Source of the DNA: an uncultured Clostridia bacterium
GTDB taxonomy: Bacteria > Bacillota > Clostridia > Oscillospirales > Ruminococcaceae
NCBI GenBank assembly: GCA_937893735.1
Contig: CALBGD010000252.1
Location: 1 to 25,342 of the forward strand
Length of the DNA: 25,342 nt
Direction: 5' to 3'
This document shows positions 1 to 6,797 of the stretch, piece after piece; the stretch's first letter is position 1; the number at the start of each line of letters is the position of its first letter. The position numbers and the translations under genes are program-made. A model generated the notes under the pieces. That model saw only the letters and a list, made by a program, of their open reading frames with translations. It was not told where the DNA came from and did not search any database.

Positions 1-755
1 GCGTACAGCGCGATGTCGGCGACTCCCGCCGGTATTCCTGATATCTCAGGGTAGAACCTGAATCCGCCAGCGCCTGCAAGAGAAAGAACGGCGGTGCCTC
101 CTGCGGTCAGCAGCACGGAGCCCAGCGCGAGAGCGGTGCCTGCGGTGAACCTGTACAGCGAGAAGTTGGTGCGCCTTGCGGTGCCGTAGCCGCGTGCCCT
201 CATCGAAAGCGAGGAATCCATTGCCTGCTCAGCGGAATATCCTACCGAAGCCGAGAATGCGCGGAGGTATTCCCGAACAGAGCCCGCCGACTGAACCGCG
301 GCGAATTCCCGTGTGCGGCGTATAAACAGCGGCACGAAACGGATAGCGCAGGAGAGCACAAGTCCCGCCGCCGGGAAGATGCGCCCGAAAAGCCATATAT
401 ATTTGTCGCTGGTGACGGACCGGACGGCGCAGGCTCCCCACAGGCAGACCGCCGCAAGCATAAGCCCGATGTGCCCGCCGTAGGCGAGGGCTTCCAGCGT
501 GAACGCGGTGTCCCCGACGAAGAAAAGCACGGTGTTCCCGTTGTGTACGAAAATGAAGTTTGCGAGAGCCGCAAGAACCGCGAAAACCGCGCTCCAGCCA
601 AGCCCGCGCAGCCTGTCCGAAAGGGCGGCGAGAAGCACGGCTCCCGCAAGCGAAATGAGCACGGTGACAGGATTCCCGGAAACGGCGGTGAATATCAGCA
701 CAGCCAGCAGGTAAACAAAGCAGACCGCCGGGTGCATTCTTTCCAGCGTCCTCAA
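1..755 (-). CDS. ecfT: EcfT, transmembrane coupling protein of an ECF transporter (3' end outside window)
   Basis: The reverse strand is open from a TTG at 755 to the left edge (about 251 codons, C-terminus missing). The product is very hydrophobic, with several membrane segments. It carries a coupling-helix motif, SMRARGYG, followed by a second hydrophobic half, as in EcfT/CbiQ. In this family the protein joins the two EcfA ATPases to substrate-binding S components that import vitamins or metal ions. The TTG start is chosen because GAGGG lies 6 nt upstream and the frame matches from there; an ATG at 737 is a possible alternative. The start overlaps the stop of the upstream phosphatase gene, so the two are probably co-transcribed. 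The family call is firm; the substrate cannot be told. Confidence 0.85.
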   Translation of the reverse strand, partial: MRTLERMHPAVCFVYLLAVLIFTAVSGNPVTVLISLAGAVLLAALSDRLRGLGWSAVFAVLAALANFIFVHNGNTVLFFVGDTAFTLEALAYGGHIGLMLAAVCLWGACAVRSVTSDKYIWLFGRIFPAAGLVLSCAIRFVPLFIRRTREFAAVQSAGSVREYLRAFSASVGYSAEQAMDSSLSMRARGYGTARRTNFSLYRFTAGTALALGSVLLTAGGTAVLSLAGAGGFRFYPEISGIPAGVADIALY

Positions 756-1213
756 ATTATTCCCTCATCACTGAGCCAGCGGATAAGCCCCTCGCAGCCC
801 TCGCAGACGTCGCGGTATGTGGTCTCGAATTCGCCGGTGTACCATGGGTCGGCGATGTCGCGGGCGCTTCCGGAGAATTCAAGCAGACGGTGTATTTTCG
901 GGGCGTATTTCTCCCCGGCTATCCGGATCATGTTTCGGATATTTGCGCCGTCCATGCCGATGAGCAGGTCGAATTCCCCGGCGTCTTCGCGGGTCATCTG
1001 CCGGGCGCGCTTTTTCGAGTAGTCTATGCCGAGCCTGCGCAGCACGGCGGCGGTGCCGTAATGCACGGGGTTTCCTATCTCCTCGGTGGAGGTCGCGGCG
1101 GATTCCGCGTATATCCCGGTAATGCCGCGCTTTTTCAGCATATCAAGGAATATGAATTCCGCCATCGGCGAGCGGCATATATTGCCGTGGCAGACGAAAA
1201 GTATCTTGTACAT
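752..1213 (-). CDS. Low-molecular-weight protein tyrosine phosphatase
   Basis: The 153-residue product has the usual family length. The phosphate-binding loop CHGNICRS spans residues 8-15 (nucleophile Cys8, Arg14), and the general-acid motif DPWYTG starts at Asp122. These enzymes dephosphorylate phosphotyrosine or phosphoarginine on cytosolic or kinase-linked targets; arsenate reductase is a related fold, but the DPWY motif favours a phosphatase. The ATG at 1213 is chosen because AAAGGAAT lies 8 nt upstream and the protein then begins at the canonical MYKILFVCHGN. Codons 1-10 lie inside the 33-bp repeat that bounds the mobile element, so the present 5' leader and ribosome site come from the element. 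The gene overlaps the ecfT start. Confidence 0.93.
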   Translation of the reverse strand: MYKILFVCHGNICRSPMAEFIFLDMLKKRGITGIYAESAATSTEEIGNPVHYGTAAVLRRLGIDYSKKRARQMTREDAGEFDLLIGMDGANIRNMIRIAGEKYAPKIHRLLEFSGSARDIADPWYTGEFETTYRDVCEGCEGLIRWLSDEGII

Positions 1214-1215
1214 CG
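1183..1215. repeat. attL core, left copy of 33-bp direct repeat
   Basis: All 33 bases are identical to 7420-7452. The repeat includes phosphatase codons 1-10 and 2 nt of leader. Similarity continues more weakly for about 30 bases through the ribosome-site region (for example the shared AGGCTTTC), then disappears. This is what is expected when an element carries its own version of a conserved gene start and recombines within it. Confidence 0.85.
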
Positions 1216-1340
1216 GGTAAATTCCTTTCAAAAGGCTTTCTATTGCGCTATTTTGCCGCATTTTGCGTACCGGCAGATTTTACATATTTGCGGTCGATTT
1301 CACAGAAACACGGCAAATCGGGGCAAATTGCGGACGTGTG

Positions 1341-1380
1341 TAGTAGTCAAATAGTAGTAAAAATCCGTGGTTTTACTACT
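1341..1380. repeat. Left arm-type integrase binding repeats
   Basis: Two direct TAGTAGT heptads sit at 1341-1347 and 1352-1358, the second continuing into AAAA. An inverted copy, TTTTACTACT, lies at 1371-1380 and pairs with 1353-1362. The same pair of heptads with the same 4-bp gap occurs near the right end at 7326. In Tn916/lambda-type integrases the N-terminal domain binds such arm sites; that role here is inferred from position. Confidence 0.6.
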
Positions 1381-1463
1381 AAGGATTTGGTGGGTGAAAA
1401 GCAGCGCTTTTCTTTTCGCGCTTTTTCTGAGTGGACATAATGCAAAAAAACAATACCACACTC

Positions 1464-1592
1464 CTAATAGATCACAACTTGAAACATCAAACGGTATATT
1501 TCGGAATGATAGGAAAAATGATTCTTACCGGAAATATGTATTGTAAAAAAGCCATTATAATATGAACCGGCGTCTTGAAATAATCTCCTCAT
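1464..1592 (-). CDS. Putative 42-residue small protein
   Basis: An ATG at 1592 is preceded by AAGGAGG with 7 nt spacing and opens a 42-codon frame, beginning MRRLFQDAGSYYNG and rich in aromatic residues and histidine. An extended -10 promoter lies upstream at 1675-1703. No family is recognised and no membrane segment or signal peptide is evident. It lies in the AT-rich left end of the mobile element, transcribed toward the left arm site. It could be a degenerate gene start; the ribosome site and promoter are the only arguments for it. Confidence 0.4.
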   Translation of the reverse strand: MRRLFQDAGSYYNGFFTIHISGKNHFSYHSEIYRLMFQVVIY

Positions 1593-1674
1593 TGTATAAC
1601 CTCCTTATTGCATTTTATGGTTTATTACGAACTTATAATCCAATTCTAAAAAAGTCCATAAATGATATATCTCA

Positions 1675-1703
1675 ATTATATCACATTTTTTCTAATATGT
1701 ACA
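1675..1703 (-). promoter_or_regulatory. Promoter for the 42-residue ORF
   Basis: On the reverse strand, TGTACA (1698-1703) is 17 bp from TATAAT (1675-1680), with a TG extended -10. It fires leftward, divergent from the promoter at 1815. Confidence 0.5.
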
Positions 1704-1814
1704 TACCCCAAATTCAAACAACAAAATGCTCAAAATGTTTTCCTATCATTACATATAAATCAATATTGCATCAGAAGCTATTAGTAAAAACTTAGACTAA
1801 TTTGTAATTTAGTA

Positions 1815-1842
1815 TTGACAAATCAAAAAATGAGTGTATAAT
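1815..1842 (+). promoter_or_regulatory. Promoter of the RHH-DUF262 operon
   Basis: TTGACA (1815-1820) and TATAAT (1837-1842) are separated by 16 bp, about 30 bp before the start codon at 1874. AT-rich sequence surrounds it. The first product carries a DNA-binding RHH fold, so autorepression here is plausible. Confidence 0.75.
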
Positions 1843-1873
1843 ATAATCAACCACTAAAAAGGAGGATAAACAT

Positions 1874-2422
1874 ATGAAAGAAGCAGTGAATATTTCCGTA
1901 GATAATGACGTGCTTGAAAAATTCCGCATAGCGTTACAGCTAAACGGAGAAACCTTTGACGCCGCGACAGAAACTCTCATGCGCCAGTATATTTCAAAAA
2001 CGTTTGAGCAAATATCCCAAAGCTATAGTCCCAAAAGCAGCGCTAGAAACTATGAAGCCGGATACGCTGCGGGGACGTCAGCCGCCCGGGAATATTACGG
2101 AAAGGCGATAGGCCGAATTCCTGTCTGGGCAGTAAGGCCCAATCAATATAACCACAAGATAATCAGGGCTTTCTTTGCGGCGGAGGAATTAAACGGAGAA
2201 GCGACGCTTCCCGTTATGGAGCAGCTATGCAGCGATGTAAACGACCCGTCCATGTATGTCCCGACATTCCGGAGCAATTACGCCCAGATGAAGCTTGACG
2301 GTCCCAAAACGCACGGAAAAGTGTTCGAGGACGATGGCGAAAGGGTGTGGATATGGAGTGAAGTTGAAGATACCCTTATGCAGTACAAGAATGAATTTTA
2401 TAATGGTGAGGAACAGAAATGA
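1874..2422 (+). CDS. RHH-type DNA-binding protein partnered with a DUF262 nuclease
   Basis: The 182-residue product starts 9 nt after AGGAGG. Residues about 1-45 look like a ribbon-helix-helix module: an alternating strand (NISVDNDV) followed by two short helices. A linker of about 45 residues leads to a C-terminal domain (about 90-178) predicted as small and helical/winged, with the pattern HKIIRAFF, then CSDVND, FRSNYAQMK and THGKVFE. I do not recognise a named function for this domain. The stop overlaps the next start by 4 bases (ATGA), so the two are translationally coupled. By analogy with RHH-toxin pairs it may repress the operon or restrain or guide the nuclease; that is inference. Confidence 0.85.
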   Translation: MKEAVNISVDNDVLEKFRIALQLNGETFDAATETLMRQYISKTFEQISQSYSPKSSARNYEAGYAAGTSAAREYYGKAIGRIPVWAVRPNQYNHKIIRAFFAAEELNGEATLPVMEQLCSDVNDPSMYVPTFRSNYAQMKLDGPKTHGKVFEDDGERVWIWSEVEDTLMQYKNEFYNGEEQK

Positions 2423-4113
2423 GCTCGCTTAACTACGATAACATCACTATATATGACGCAATGCAGAACATCAAAAACGACAGGTATGTCATGCCAGCAT
2501 TTCAGCGGCAATATGTCTGGAGCATGGAGCAGATAGAAAAGCTGTGGGATTCCATACTGCTGGATTATCCCATCTCATCATTCCTGTTATGGCACATTGA
2601 CGACTCCAATTCAACTCCGGACACTTATTTCTGCAATTTTCTGAGAAAAGTGACCTTTGACAGTCGCAAGCAGTCCGACAGCCTGAACTACGAGCTGTCC
2701 TGCGTTGATTTCGATATCACTGATACAGCCGTCCTCGACGGTCAGCAAAGACTGACCTCTCTGTATATTTCCTTGTTCGGCGAAGCGCACATACGTCCGA
2801 AGCACGCAAGGAAGCAGTACAACGTCGGCATATTCACAAAGCTGCTTATAGAGCTAAACAAGAAAAAGCTCAGCTCTTACGAAGATGAGTATAACAGCAA
2901 AACATACGATATCCGTTTCAGCGAAAAGCTTGGAAAAATGAGCCCGACTCAGTTTGAGATCAAGCGTATACTGAATCCTGAATTCATGAATACGGCGACC
3001 AGAGCGGACGCGATAAAAAAAGCTATCCTGAATGTTCCGTCAGACAGCAAGGACTACGCAAGGGGTTTGCTGGAGAAGCTGTGCAGCAAGATTTACGAAG
3101 AAAAGCTGATCCATTATACCTATATCAGGGATATGAACCAGGAGGACGCTCTTGAAATGTTTGTGCGCTTCAACAGCGGCGGAAAGGCGCTCCGGAAATC
3201 GGATATAACAATGTCCATTCTTGAAGCGTACTGGCCGAGAGCCAAAACTGCATTTGGCTTTGCGCTGACGGGCGCTTATGAAAAATTTGGCTATGATTTT
3301 ATTATCCGTACAGCGCTTATGCTTTACGGAGATGTCGTAAAATCCAACATCAACAAGAAGATTGCAGAGGAACTGAAAGATAACTGGAAAGAATTTGCTG
3401 CTGCATTAGCTGACCTTGAGCAGCTTCTCAGTGAAATGAAAATCGACGTCAGACATTTTTGCAGCAGCTGGAACGTCCTGCTTCCGATCATATACTGCAT
3501 ATATTATAATCCTGATTACAAAGCCTGTGCGGAAGGGATCAGGGCGTATCTGATACGAGCGGTGCTGTTCACCTATTTCCAGTCCGGAACGACCAGCAAA
3601 TTGCAGCAGATGAAAAACAATATCAATGATTTCGACTGCGAAATCACGATAGATATGCTTGAACAAATGAATGAACTCAGGGTGACGGACGGAAAGATAG
3701 AGGATATACTCAGTTCCGAAAAATCCAGCCGCATTGCCGGAGAAGCGCTGTATTACCTGAGCCTTGACTGGATAAATTCGTCTTTCAAATACGAAATCGA
3801 CCATCTCCACCCATATAACAGGTTTGACGGAAGCAAGCCGGCGTCCGTGCCAGTCGAAGAATGGAGGGTATGGCGAAACGATCGGAACAGGCTTCCCAAT
3901 CTTTCATTCCTTGCAGGCAGGTGCAATGCCAGCAAATCAGATATGCGGCTGGCGGACTACTATAACGATATGACGAGTTCGCAGAAAGACGAATTCCGAA
4001 AGCAGGCAATGATACCGGATGATGTATCGCTCGAATTCGAAAAGTTCGGAGAATTCTATTTGGCACGAAAGTCAGTTCTAAAAGAGAAGATTCGTGATTT
4101 ATTGGGTAAGTGA
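2419..4113 (+). CDS. DUF262/HNH GmrSD-like nuclease
   Basis: The 564-residue protein opens with a DUF262 (ParB-like) domain: PAFQRQYVW at residues 26-34 and the nucleotide-binding DGQQRLTSL at 107-115. The C-terminus has a His-Me-finger/DUF1524-like nuclease motif, IDHLHPYN (His462 and His464), followed by RNRLPNLSFL and NASKSD. Fused DUF262-DUF1524 proteins are known as GmrSD-type, modification-dependent (type IV) restriction enzymes, which use NTP hydrolysis to cut modified phage DNA. The central region is helical and divergent. Its coupling to an upstream RHH protein, not to a methylase, and its place on a mobile element suggest phage defence. The domain calls are strong; the target DNA is unknown. 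Confidence 0.88.
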   Translation: MSSLNYDNITIYDAMQNIKNDRYVMPAFQRQYVWSMEQIEKLWDSILLDYPISSFLLWHIDDSNSTPDTYFCNFLRKVTFDSRKQSDSLNYELSCVDFDITDTAVLDGQQRLTSLYISLFGEAHIRPKHARKQYNVGIFTKLLIELNKKKLSSYEDEYNSKTYDIRFSEKLGKMSPTQFEIKRILNPEFMNTATRADAIKKAILNVPSDSKDYARGLLEKLCSKIYEEKLIHYTYIRDMNQEDALEMFVRFNSGGKALRKSDITMSILEAYWPRAKTAFGFALTGAYEKFGYDFIIRTALMLYGDVVKSNINKKIAEELKDNWKEFAAALADLEQLLSEMKIDVRHFCSSWNVLLPIIYCIYYNPDYKACAEGIRAYLIRAVLFTYFQSGTTSKLQQMKNNINDFDCEITIDMLEQMNELRVTDGKIEDILSSEKSSRIAGEALYYLSLDWINSSFKYEIDHLHPYNRFDGSKPASVPVEEWRVWRNDRNRLPNLSFLAGRCNASKSDMRLADYYNDMTSSQKDEFRKQAMIPDDVSLEFEKFGEFYLARKSVLKEKIRDLLGK

Positions 4114-4278
4114 ATACCAAATCATCTTGTGGTTGGAAAAGGATTTTGTAAATACGAATATCCCCAGAGAGTGTTGAAATGCCCAAAGCAGACGAATGGG
4201 TCAACGCTAGGGTAACGAAACAACGAATCCGAAAAATTTCCGGTAAAGAACAATATGTTTATATAGTAACTTAACAAA

Positions 4279-4308
4279 AATGGTGGGACAAATCTTTGTC
4301 CCACCATT
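4279..4308. terminator. Perfect hairpin between the DUF262 and integrase genes
   Basis: A 14-bp perfect stem (4279-4292 with 4295-4308) is flanked by a run of A on the plus strand, which gives TTTTTG after the stem on the minus strand. It therefore terminates the integrase remnant and may also stop readthrough from the DUF262 gene, 165 bp upstream. The stretch 4114-4278 between them holds no gene I can support. Confidence 0.8.
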
Positions 4309-4320
4309 CGCATTTGTAAC

Positions 4321-4648
4321 TTACCCCGTCACTCTGAACATCTCCTGCGTTTTCTCGCCGCCAAGTTTGTCTATTTCCTTGCGTGCGTTCTCAATTTCGG
4401 CAATTCTGCCAAGCTCTTCTTGAGCGTCCTCAAGACCGAGATGTGTATAAGTATTCAGCGTAACACCGATATCGCTGTGTCCCATAAGGTACTGAAGTGT
4501 TTTCGGGTTCATGCCGGACTTAGCCATATTGCTGCAATAGGTCGCCTATGTAGTACTTAAACTGATACTTTCCATCGGCGCGTATCGACTCTCCCGCGCG
4601 AAGCAGGCGGTGTTTGGAATCTCGCCTTATTTTTCTTCGTGTTGCCAT
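4321..4648 (-). pseudogene. int: Tyrosine integrase (Tn916 family), internally deleted
   Basis: After AAGGAGG an ATG at 4648 starts the arm-binding N-terminus (MATRRKIRRDSKHRLLRAG, then DGKYQFKYY), but the frame stops after 42 codons. The C-terminal box then follows in another frame, from CSNMAKSGMNPKTLQYLMG through HSDIGVTLNTYTHL, to the stop at 4321. It keeps the GHS histidine and the tyrosine nucleophile. A full integrase is near 400 residues; roughly 300 are missing, including the catalytic Arg I and the HxxR box. The junction falls just before CSN, so a single internal deletion with a frameshift explains it. It cannot be active, which should trap the element in place. Confidence 0.88.
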
Positions 4649-4757
4649 GTTCTGCTCCTCCTTATTTCGGCGTGCTCGTCAAGGTACTTCTCAAATAATG
4701 CGCGGATAACTAGTCTGCGTCTGCCATAAAACGCAATGAAGTCCAGCTTTACACTGG

Positions 4758-4981
4758 TCACAAATCGACAGAGGGAATGCGGGTGTTCTTGGCAAGAATT
4801 TCTATATTTATATTACAGAACATCCTGAGCTCGGCATTCGTTTTATTCCAAATCGCAACCTCATCAATATCCGCTTCACGCTTAGATTTAGAGATACCCA
4901 TAAACTGCTTATGGCACTCCCACAGATCCAGCAGAAACCCGAACGGCATAAGCCACCTCTGTTTGTGCCGTCCTTAGCCAT
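4758..4981 (-). pseudogene. Phage gene remnant (terminase small-subunit start joined to another phage gene)
   Basis: An ATG at 4981 follows GGAGG by 8 nt and encodes MAKDGTNRGG, a start I associate with phage terminase small subunits (P27 family). The sequence then switches frame to PFGFLLDLWECHKQF and SKSKREADIDEVAIW, which resembles a short conserved phage protein, possibly tail assembly, and ends at 4758. No full-length product results. This looks like the scar of a deletion that fused two prophage genes. The identities rest on memory of short motifs, so the details are tentative; that the region is broken coding DNA is more certain. Confidence 0.5.
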
Positions 4982-5004
4982 GATTTTCACCTCCGCAGGA
5001 CAAG

Positions 5005-5028
5005 AAAAAAGGACGGTTTGCGCCGTCC
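5005..5028 (-). terminator. Orphan rho-independent terminator
   Basis: On the reverse strand a GGACGG/CCGTCC stem with a 6-nt loop is followed by TTTTTT. No intact minus-strand gene lies directly upstream (5040-5782 is the divergent toxin-antitoxin module), so it probably served a gene now deleted. Confidence 0.6.
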
Positions 5029-5167
5029 GAAAATGTATTCATGGTTTAATACCCCGTTTGAACCCCGGTTTTTGCGCACGAAGCCCCGGGCCGCTGTCCG
5101 AGGTAACGGTCGCAGAGATTCTGACCGCCCCTACGCTGCACGCCGTAAAACAAATTGCTATATTGTG

Positions 5168-5196
5168 TTGACAATGTTTGCAGAATTGGTTATAAT
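5168..5196 (+). promoter_or_regulatory. Consensus promoter of the DinJ-YafQ module
   Basis: TTGACA (5168-5173) and TATAAT (5191-5196) match the consensus fully with 17-bp spacing. Families of this type autoregulate by the antitoxin binding near the -10. The stretch 5040-5167 before it holds nothing I can identify. Confidence 0.85.
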
Positions 5197-5232
5197 ATAA
5201 TTGAGCCATAAGAATTGAAAGGAGTGATCACT

Positions 5233-5517
5233 ATGGCAACAACCAATATAAACGTTCGTGTTGACAGCGAATTAAAGCAGGAAGCTGAAGCATTGTTTGA
5301 CGACCTTGGACTTAATATGTCTGCAGCAATTACAATGTTCCTTAAAAGTGCCGTAAGCCATGACGGAATACCGTTCGATGTCAAAAGAGCCGTACCCAAT
5401 GAACAGACCAAAGCTGCTCTTGCAGAATATGATGACATGAAAAATCACCCTGAAAAATATAAGCATTACGATTCTTTTGATGATTTGATGAACGAGGTGC
5501 TAAACGATGATGCTTGA
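5233..5517 (+). CDS. dinJ: RelB/DinJ-family antitoxin
   Basis: The 94-residue protein has the N-terminal RHH pattern TNINVRVDSELKQEAEALF, then the DinJ-typical LGLNMSAAITMFLKSAV and GIPFDV, and an acidic C-terminal tail that would wrap the toxin. The ATG at 5233 is preferred over an upstream start at 5215 because AAAGGAG lies 8 nt before it and the RHH strand begins immediately. It neutralises the downstream RNase and, as a complex, represses its own promoter. Its end overlaps the toxin start by 11 bases, which favours antitoxin being made first. Confidence 0.93.
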   Translation: MATTNINVRVDSELKQEAEALFDDLGLNMSAAITMFLKSAVSHDGIPFDVKRAVPNEQTKAALAEYDDMKNHPEKYKHYDSFDDLMNEVLNDDA

Positions 5518-5782
5518 CATTGTTCCGTCAAATCAATTTAAAAAAGACCTTAAATTTGCCCAGAAAAGAGGATTAAAACTTGATAAACTCCGAACTGTAA
5601 TCAATGCACTGGCAGCAAGACAAACCCTCGATGAGAAATACAGAGATCACAGCTTGACCGGAAATTATCGTGATTTCAGAGAATGCCATATTGAACCCGA
5701 CTGGCTACTAGTGTATCGTGTCAATGAAGATGAACTTGAACTCTTCCTTTTCCGAACGGGTTCACACTCTGATTTGTTTTAA
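5507..5782 (+). CDS. yafQ: YafQ-family mRNA interferase toxin
   Basis: The 91-residue protein has the full YafQ (RelE superfamily) layout. His48 in RDHSLTGNY, His61 and Asp65 in HIEPDWLLVYR, and His87 in RTGSHSDLF correspond to the catalytic set of E. coli YafQ, a ribosome-dependent endoribonuclease. All are present, so the toxin looks active. Start is at one of two adjacent ATG codons (5507 or 5510) inside the antitoxin gene. The module sits between two broken phage genes (HNH fragment on its right, terminase-like fragment on its left). It is intact in an otherwise eroding region, as expected for an addiction system. Confidence 0.93.
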   Translation: MMLDIVPSNQFKKDLKFAQKRGLKLDKLRTVINALAARQTLDEKYRDHSLTGNYRDFRECHIEPDWLLVYRVNEDELELFLFRTGSHSDLF

Positions 5783-5854
5783 TCATCTATCTCCTATATC
5801 GTGATGTATTTTCGTATGGCATGACTGGCACAGCGACATCAGGTTGCTGAAATT
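5783..5854 (-). pseudogene. C-terminal fragment of a phage HNH endonuclease
   Basis: On the reverse strand the frame reads NFSNLMSLCQSCHTKIHHD and ends IGDR then stop. The NLMSLCxSCHxKIH pattern is the zinc-binding end of the small HNH nucleases encoded next to phage terminase genes. Only the last 23 codons remain and there is no start. With the terminase-like start at 4981 on the same strand, this suggests a former phage packaging locus into which the toxin-antitoxin module came. Confidence 0.6.
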
Positions 5855-5873
5855 AAAAAACCGAACCGATATT

Positions 5874-6434
5874 TCAGAGATTTTCAAAATAATTTTTTAT
5901 TTCTTCATTTGCCAGCAAAATAGCGCGAAGCTTTTTGATGCGCTTACGGATTGCCGCATCTGTTACACCGCAGCGCGATGCGATAGAACACTGTTTTTCC
6001 TTGCGAATAAGTGCCTCGCACAAATCTTTTAATTCGTCGGGCAGTTCTGAAATTGCCTTGTATATTGCTTTCAGTTCCGCTTTCATAATAGCGACATCCT
6101 CAACAGAAGCGACCGTATCGGGAATATCCCAGGAAACACCGTCCTCTGTTATGTATGCGTCAATCTCCACATTACGCTCTCGGCTCCTTTCAATCAGCCG
6201 CTCCTGGGCTTTGAGGTCAGCTGCATTATCTTTGCCAATCCGCTCACCAAGTTCGTTTCGGGGAAGGCGAACAGCCATGTACCGGTCGAGAGAATAATAC
6301 CACCGTTGCTTGTAGGGACAATCCTCGGGTGCAGGCTCGATGGAGAAGCACTCCTGCCTTGTGCAGATGATACTGCTGCCGTCTGACAGCATTATGCGGT
6401 ATTCCTGGTAGCTGAGCTTCTGATAGTTTTTCAT
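5874..6434 (-). CDS. Sigma-70 region-4-like regulator
   Basis: The 186-residue product ends in a sigma region-4 type helix-turn-helix (about residues 120-175: ISELPDELKDLCEALI, then SIASRCGVTDAAIRKRIKK). The N-terminal half begins MKNYQKLSYQEYRIM and includes a YKQRWYYSLDRYMAVRLPR segment. Proteins of this kind occur on clostridial conjugative elements and probably regulate element genes; they lack region 2 and are unlikely to act as a full sigma factor. The ATG at 6434 is chosen because GGAGG lies 6 nt upstream; a longer frame to 6554 would run through the hairpin-rich leader. It is convergent with the toxin-antitoxin module. Confidence 0.75.
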   Translation of the reverse strand: MKNYQKLSYQEYRIMLSDGSSIICTRQECFSIEPAPEDCPYKQRWYYSLDRYMAVRLPRNELGERIGKDNAADLKAQERLIERSRERNVEIDAYITEDGVSWDIPDTVASVEDVAIMKAELKAIYKAISELPDELKDLCEALIRKEKQCSIASRCGVTDAAIRKRIKKLRAILLANEEIKNYFENL

Positions 6435-6458
6435 AAAAAACCTCCGTTGTCGATAGTT

Positions 6459-6533
6459 CGAAACGGAGGTCATCACAGCTGCAAAAGGGCATAGCAAAAG
6501 CACCGCAGTCCTAGGAGAAAAATCTCCGTTTCG
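6459..6533. repeat. Inverted repeat in the leader of the sigma-like gene
   Basis: CGAAACGGAG (6459-6468) is exactly complementary to CTCCGTTTCG (6524-6533) across a 55-nt loop. The loop contains a small GGAGA/TCTCC hairpin. It lies just upstream of the ribosome site of the sigma-like gene, and the minus-strand leader could fold to control it. Confidence 0.55.
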
Positions 6534-6578
6534 GATTGCAGCCGACCTACCCACTAGGCAGCTGTTTTATTCTATTGT

Positions 6579-6626
6579 CCGTCATTGCCGTTGGGTCACG
6601 GGGATCAGTCCGTGCGGCAAGGACGG
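6579..6626. other. Imperfect palindrome, candidate structured DNA or RNA site
   Basis: CCGTC-A-TTGCCG pairs with CGGCAA-G-GACGG around an inner CACGG/CCGTG stem, giving about 16 pairs over 48 bases. There is no T-run, so it is not an obvious terminator. Its place in a gene-free stretch (6555-6803) of a mobile element would suit an origin or a structured RNA; this is a guess. Confidence 0.45.
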
Positions 6627-6690
6627 TTTGAAGCGACTCTTTCAGAACTGTGTCTTAAAAAGTCAACATCGAATAATGTAGCTTTTAATG

Positions 6691-6767
6691 AACTGCAATA
6701 AACTGCAAATGTTCATGAATATACATAACCATGATATCATTGATTGAAATGCAAAAAACTGCAATAA
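6691..6767. repeat. Three AACTGCAA direct repeats in an AT-rich tract
   Basis: Copies lie at 6691, 6701 and 6757; the first two are one helical turn apart, and the first and third extend to AACTGCAATAA. Between them are the palindromes TTCATGAA (6712-6719) and ATGATATCAT (6731-6740). The arrangement resembles iterons or operator half-sites. Confidence 0.45.
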
Positions 6768-6797
6768 TTAGACAAGGCACATTATTTAGAGGAAAAC

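Noticed and set aside
752..1213. Phosphatase gene as an arsenate reductase (arsC)
   Set aside because: The DPWY acid motif and the lack of the extra thioredoxin-type cysteines after the P-loop favour a phosphatase; no arsenic-resistance genes adjoin it.
1562..1795. 77-codon plus-strand ORF in the AT-rich left end
   Set aside because: No ribosome site, low-complexity composition, and it overlaps the better-supported minus-strand promoter and micro-ORF.
4179..4274. 31-codon plus-strand ORF (MPKADEWVNARVTKQRIRK) after the DUF262 gene
   Set aside because: No ribosome site, no recognisable similarity, and too short to judge.
4627..4757. Minus-strand frame reading VKLDFIAFYGRRRLVIR and FEKYLDEH just upstream of the integrase, like the tail of a Tn916-type excisionase
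   Set aside because: There is no start codon or ribosome site, its upstream part runs into other frames, and the resemblance is to a short generic pattern. It may be an eroded xis gene but cannot be supported.
6459..6626. Structured stretch as a known riboswitch
   Set aside because: I could not match it to the conserved core of any riboswitch class I know; only the pairing itself is reported.
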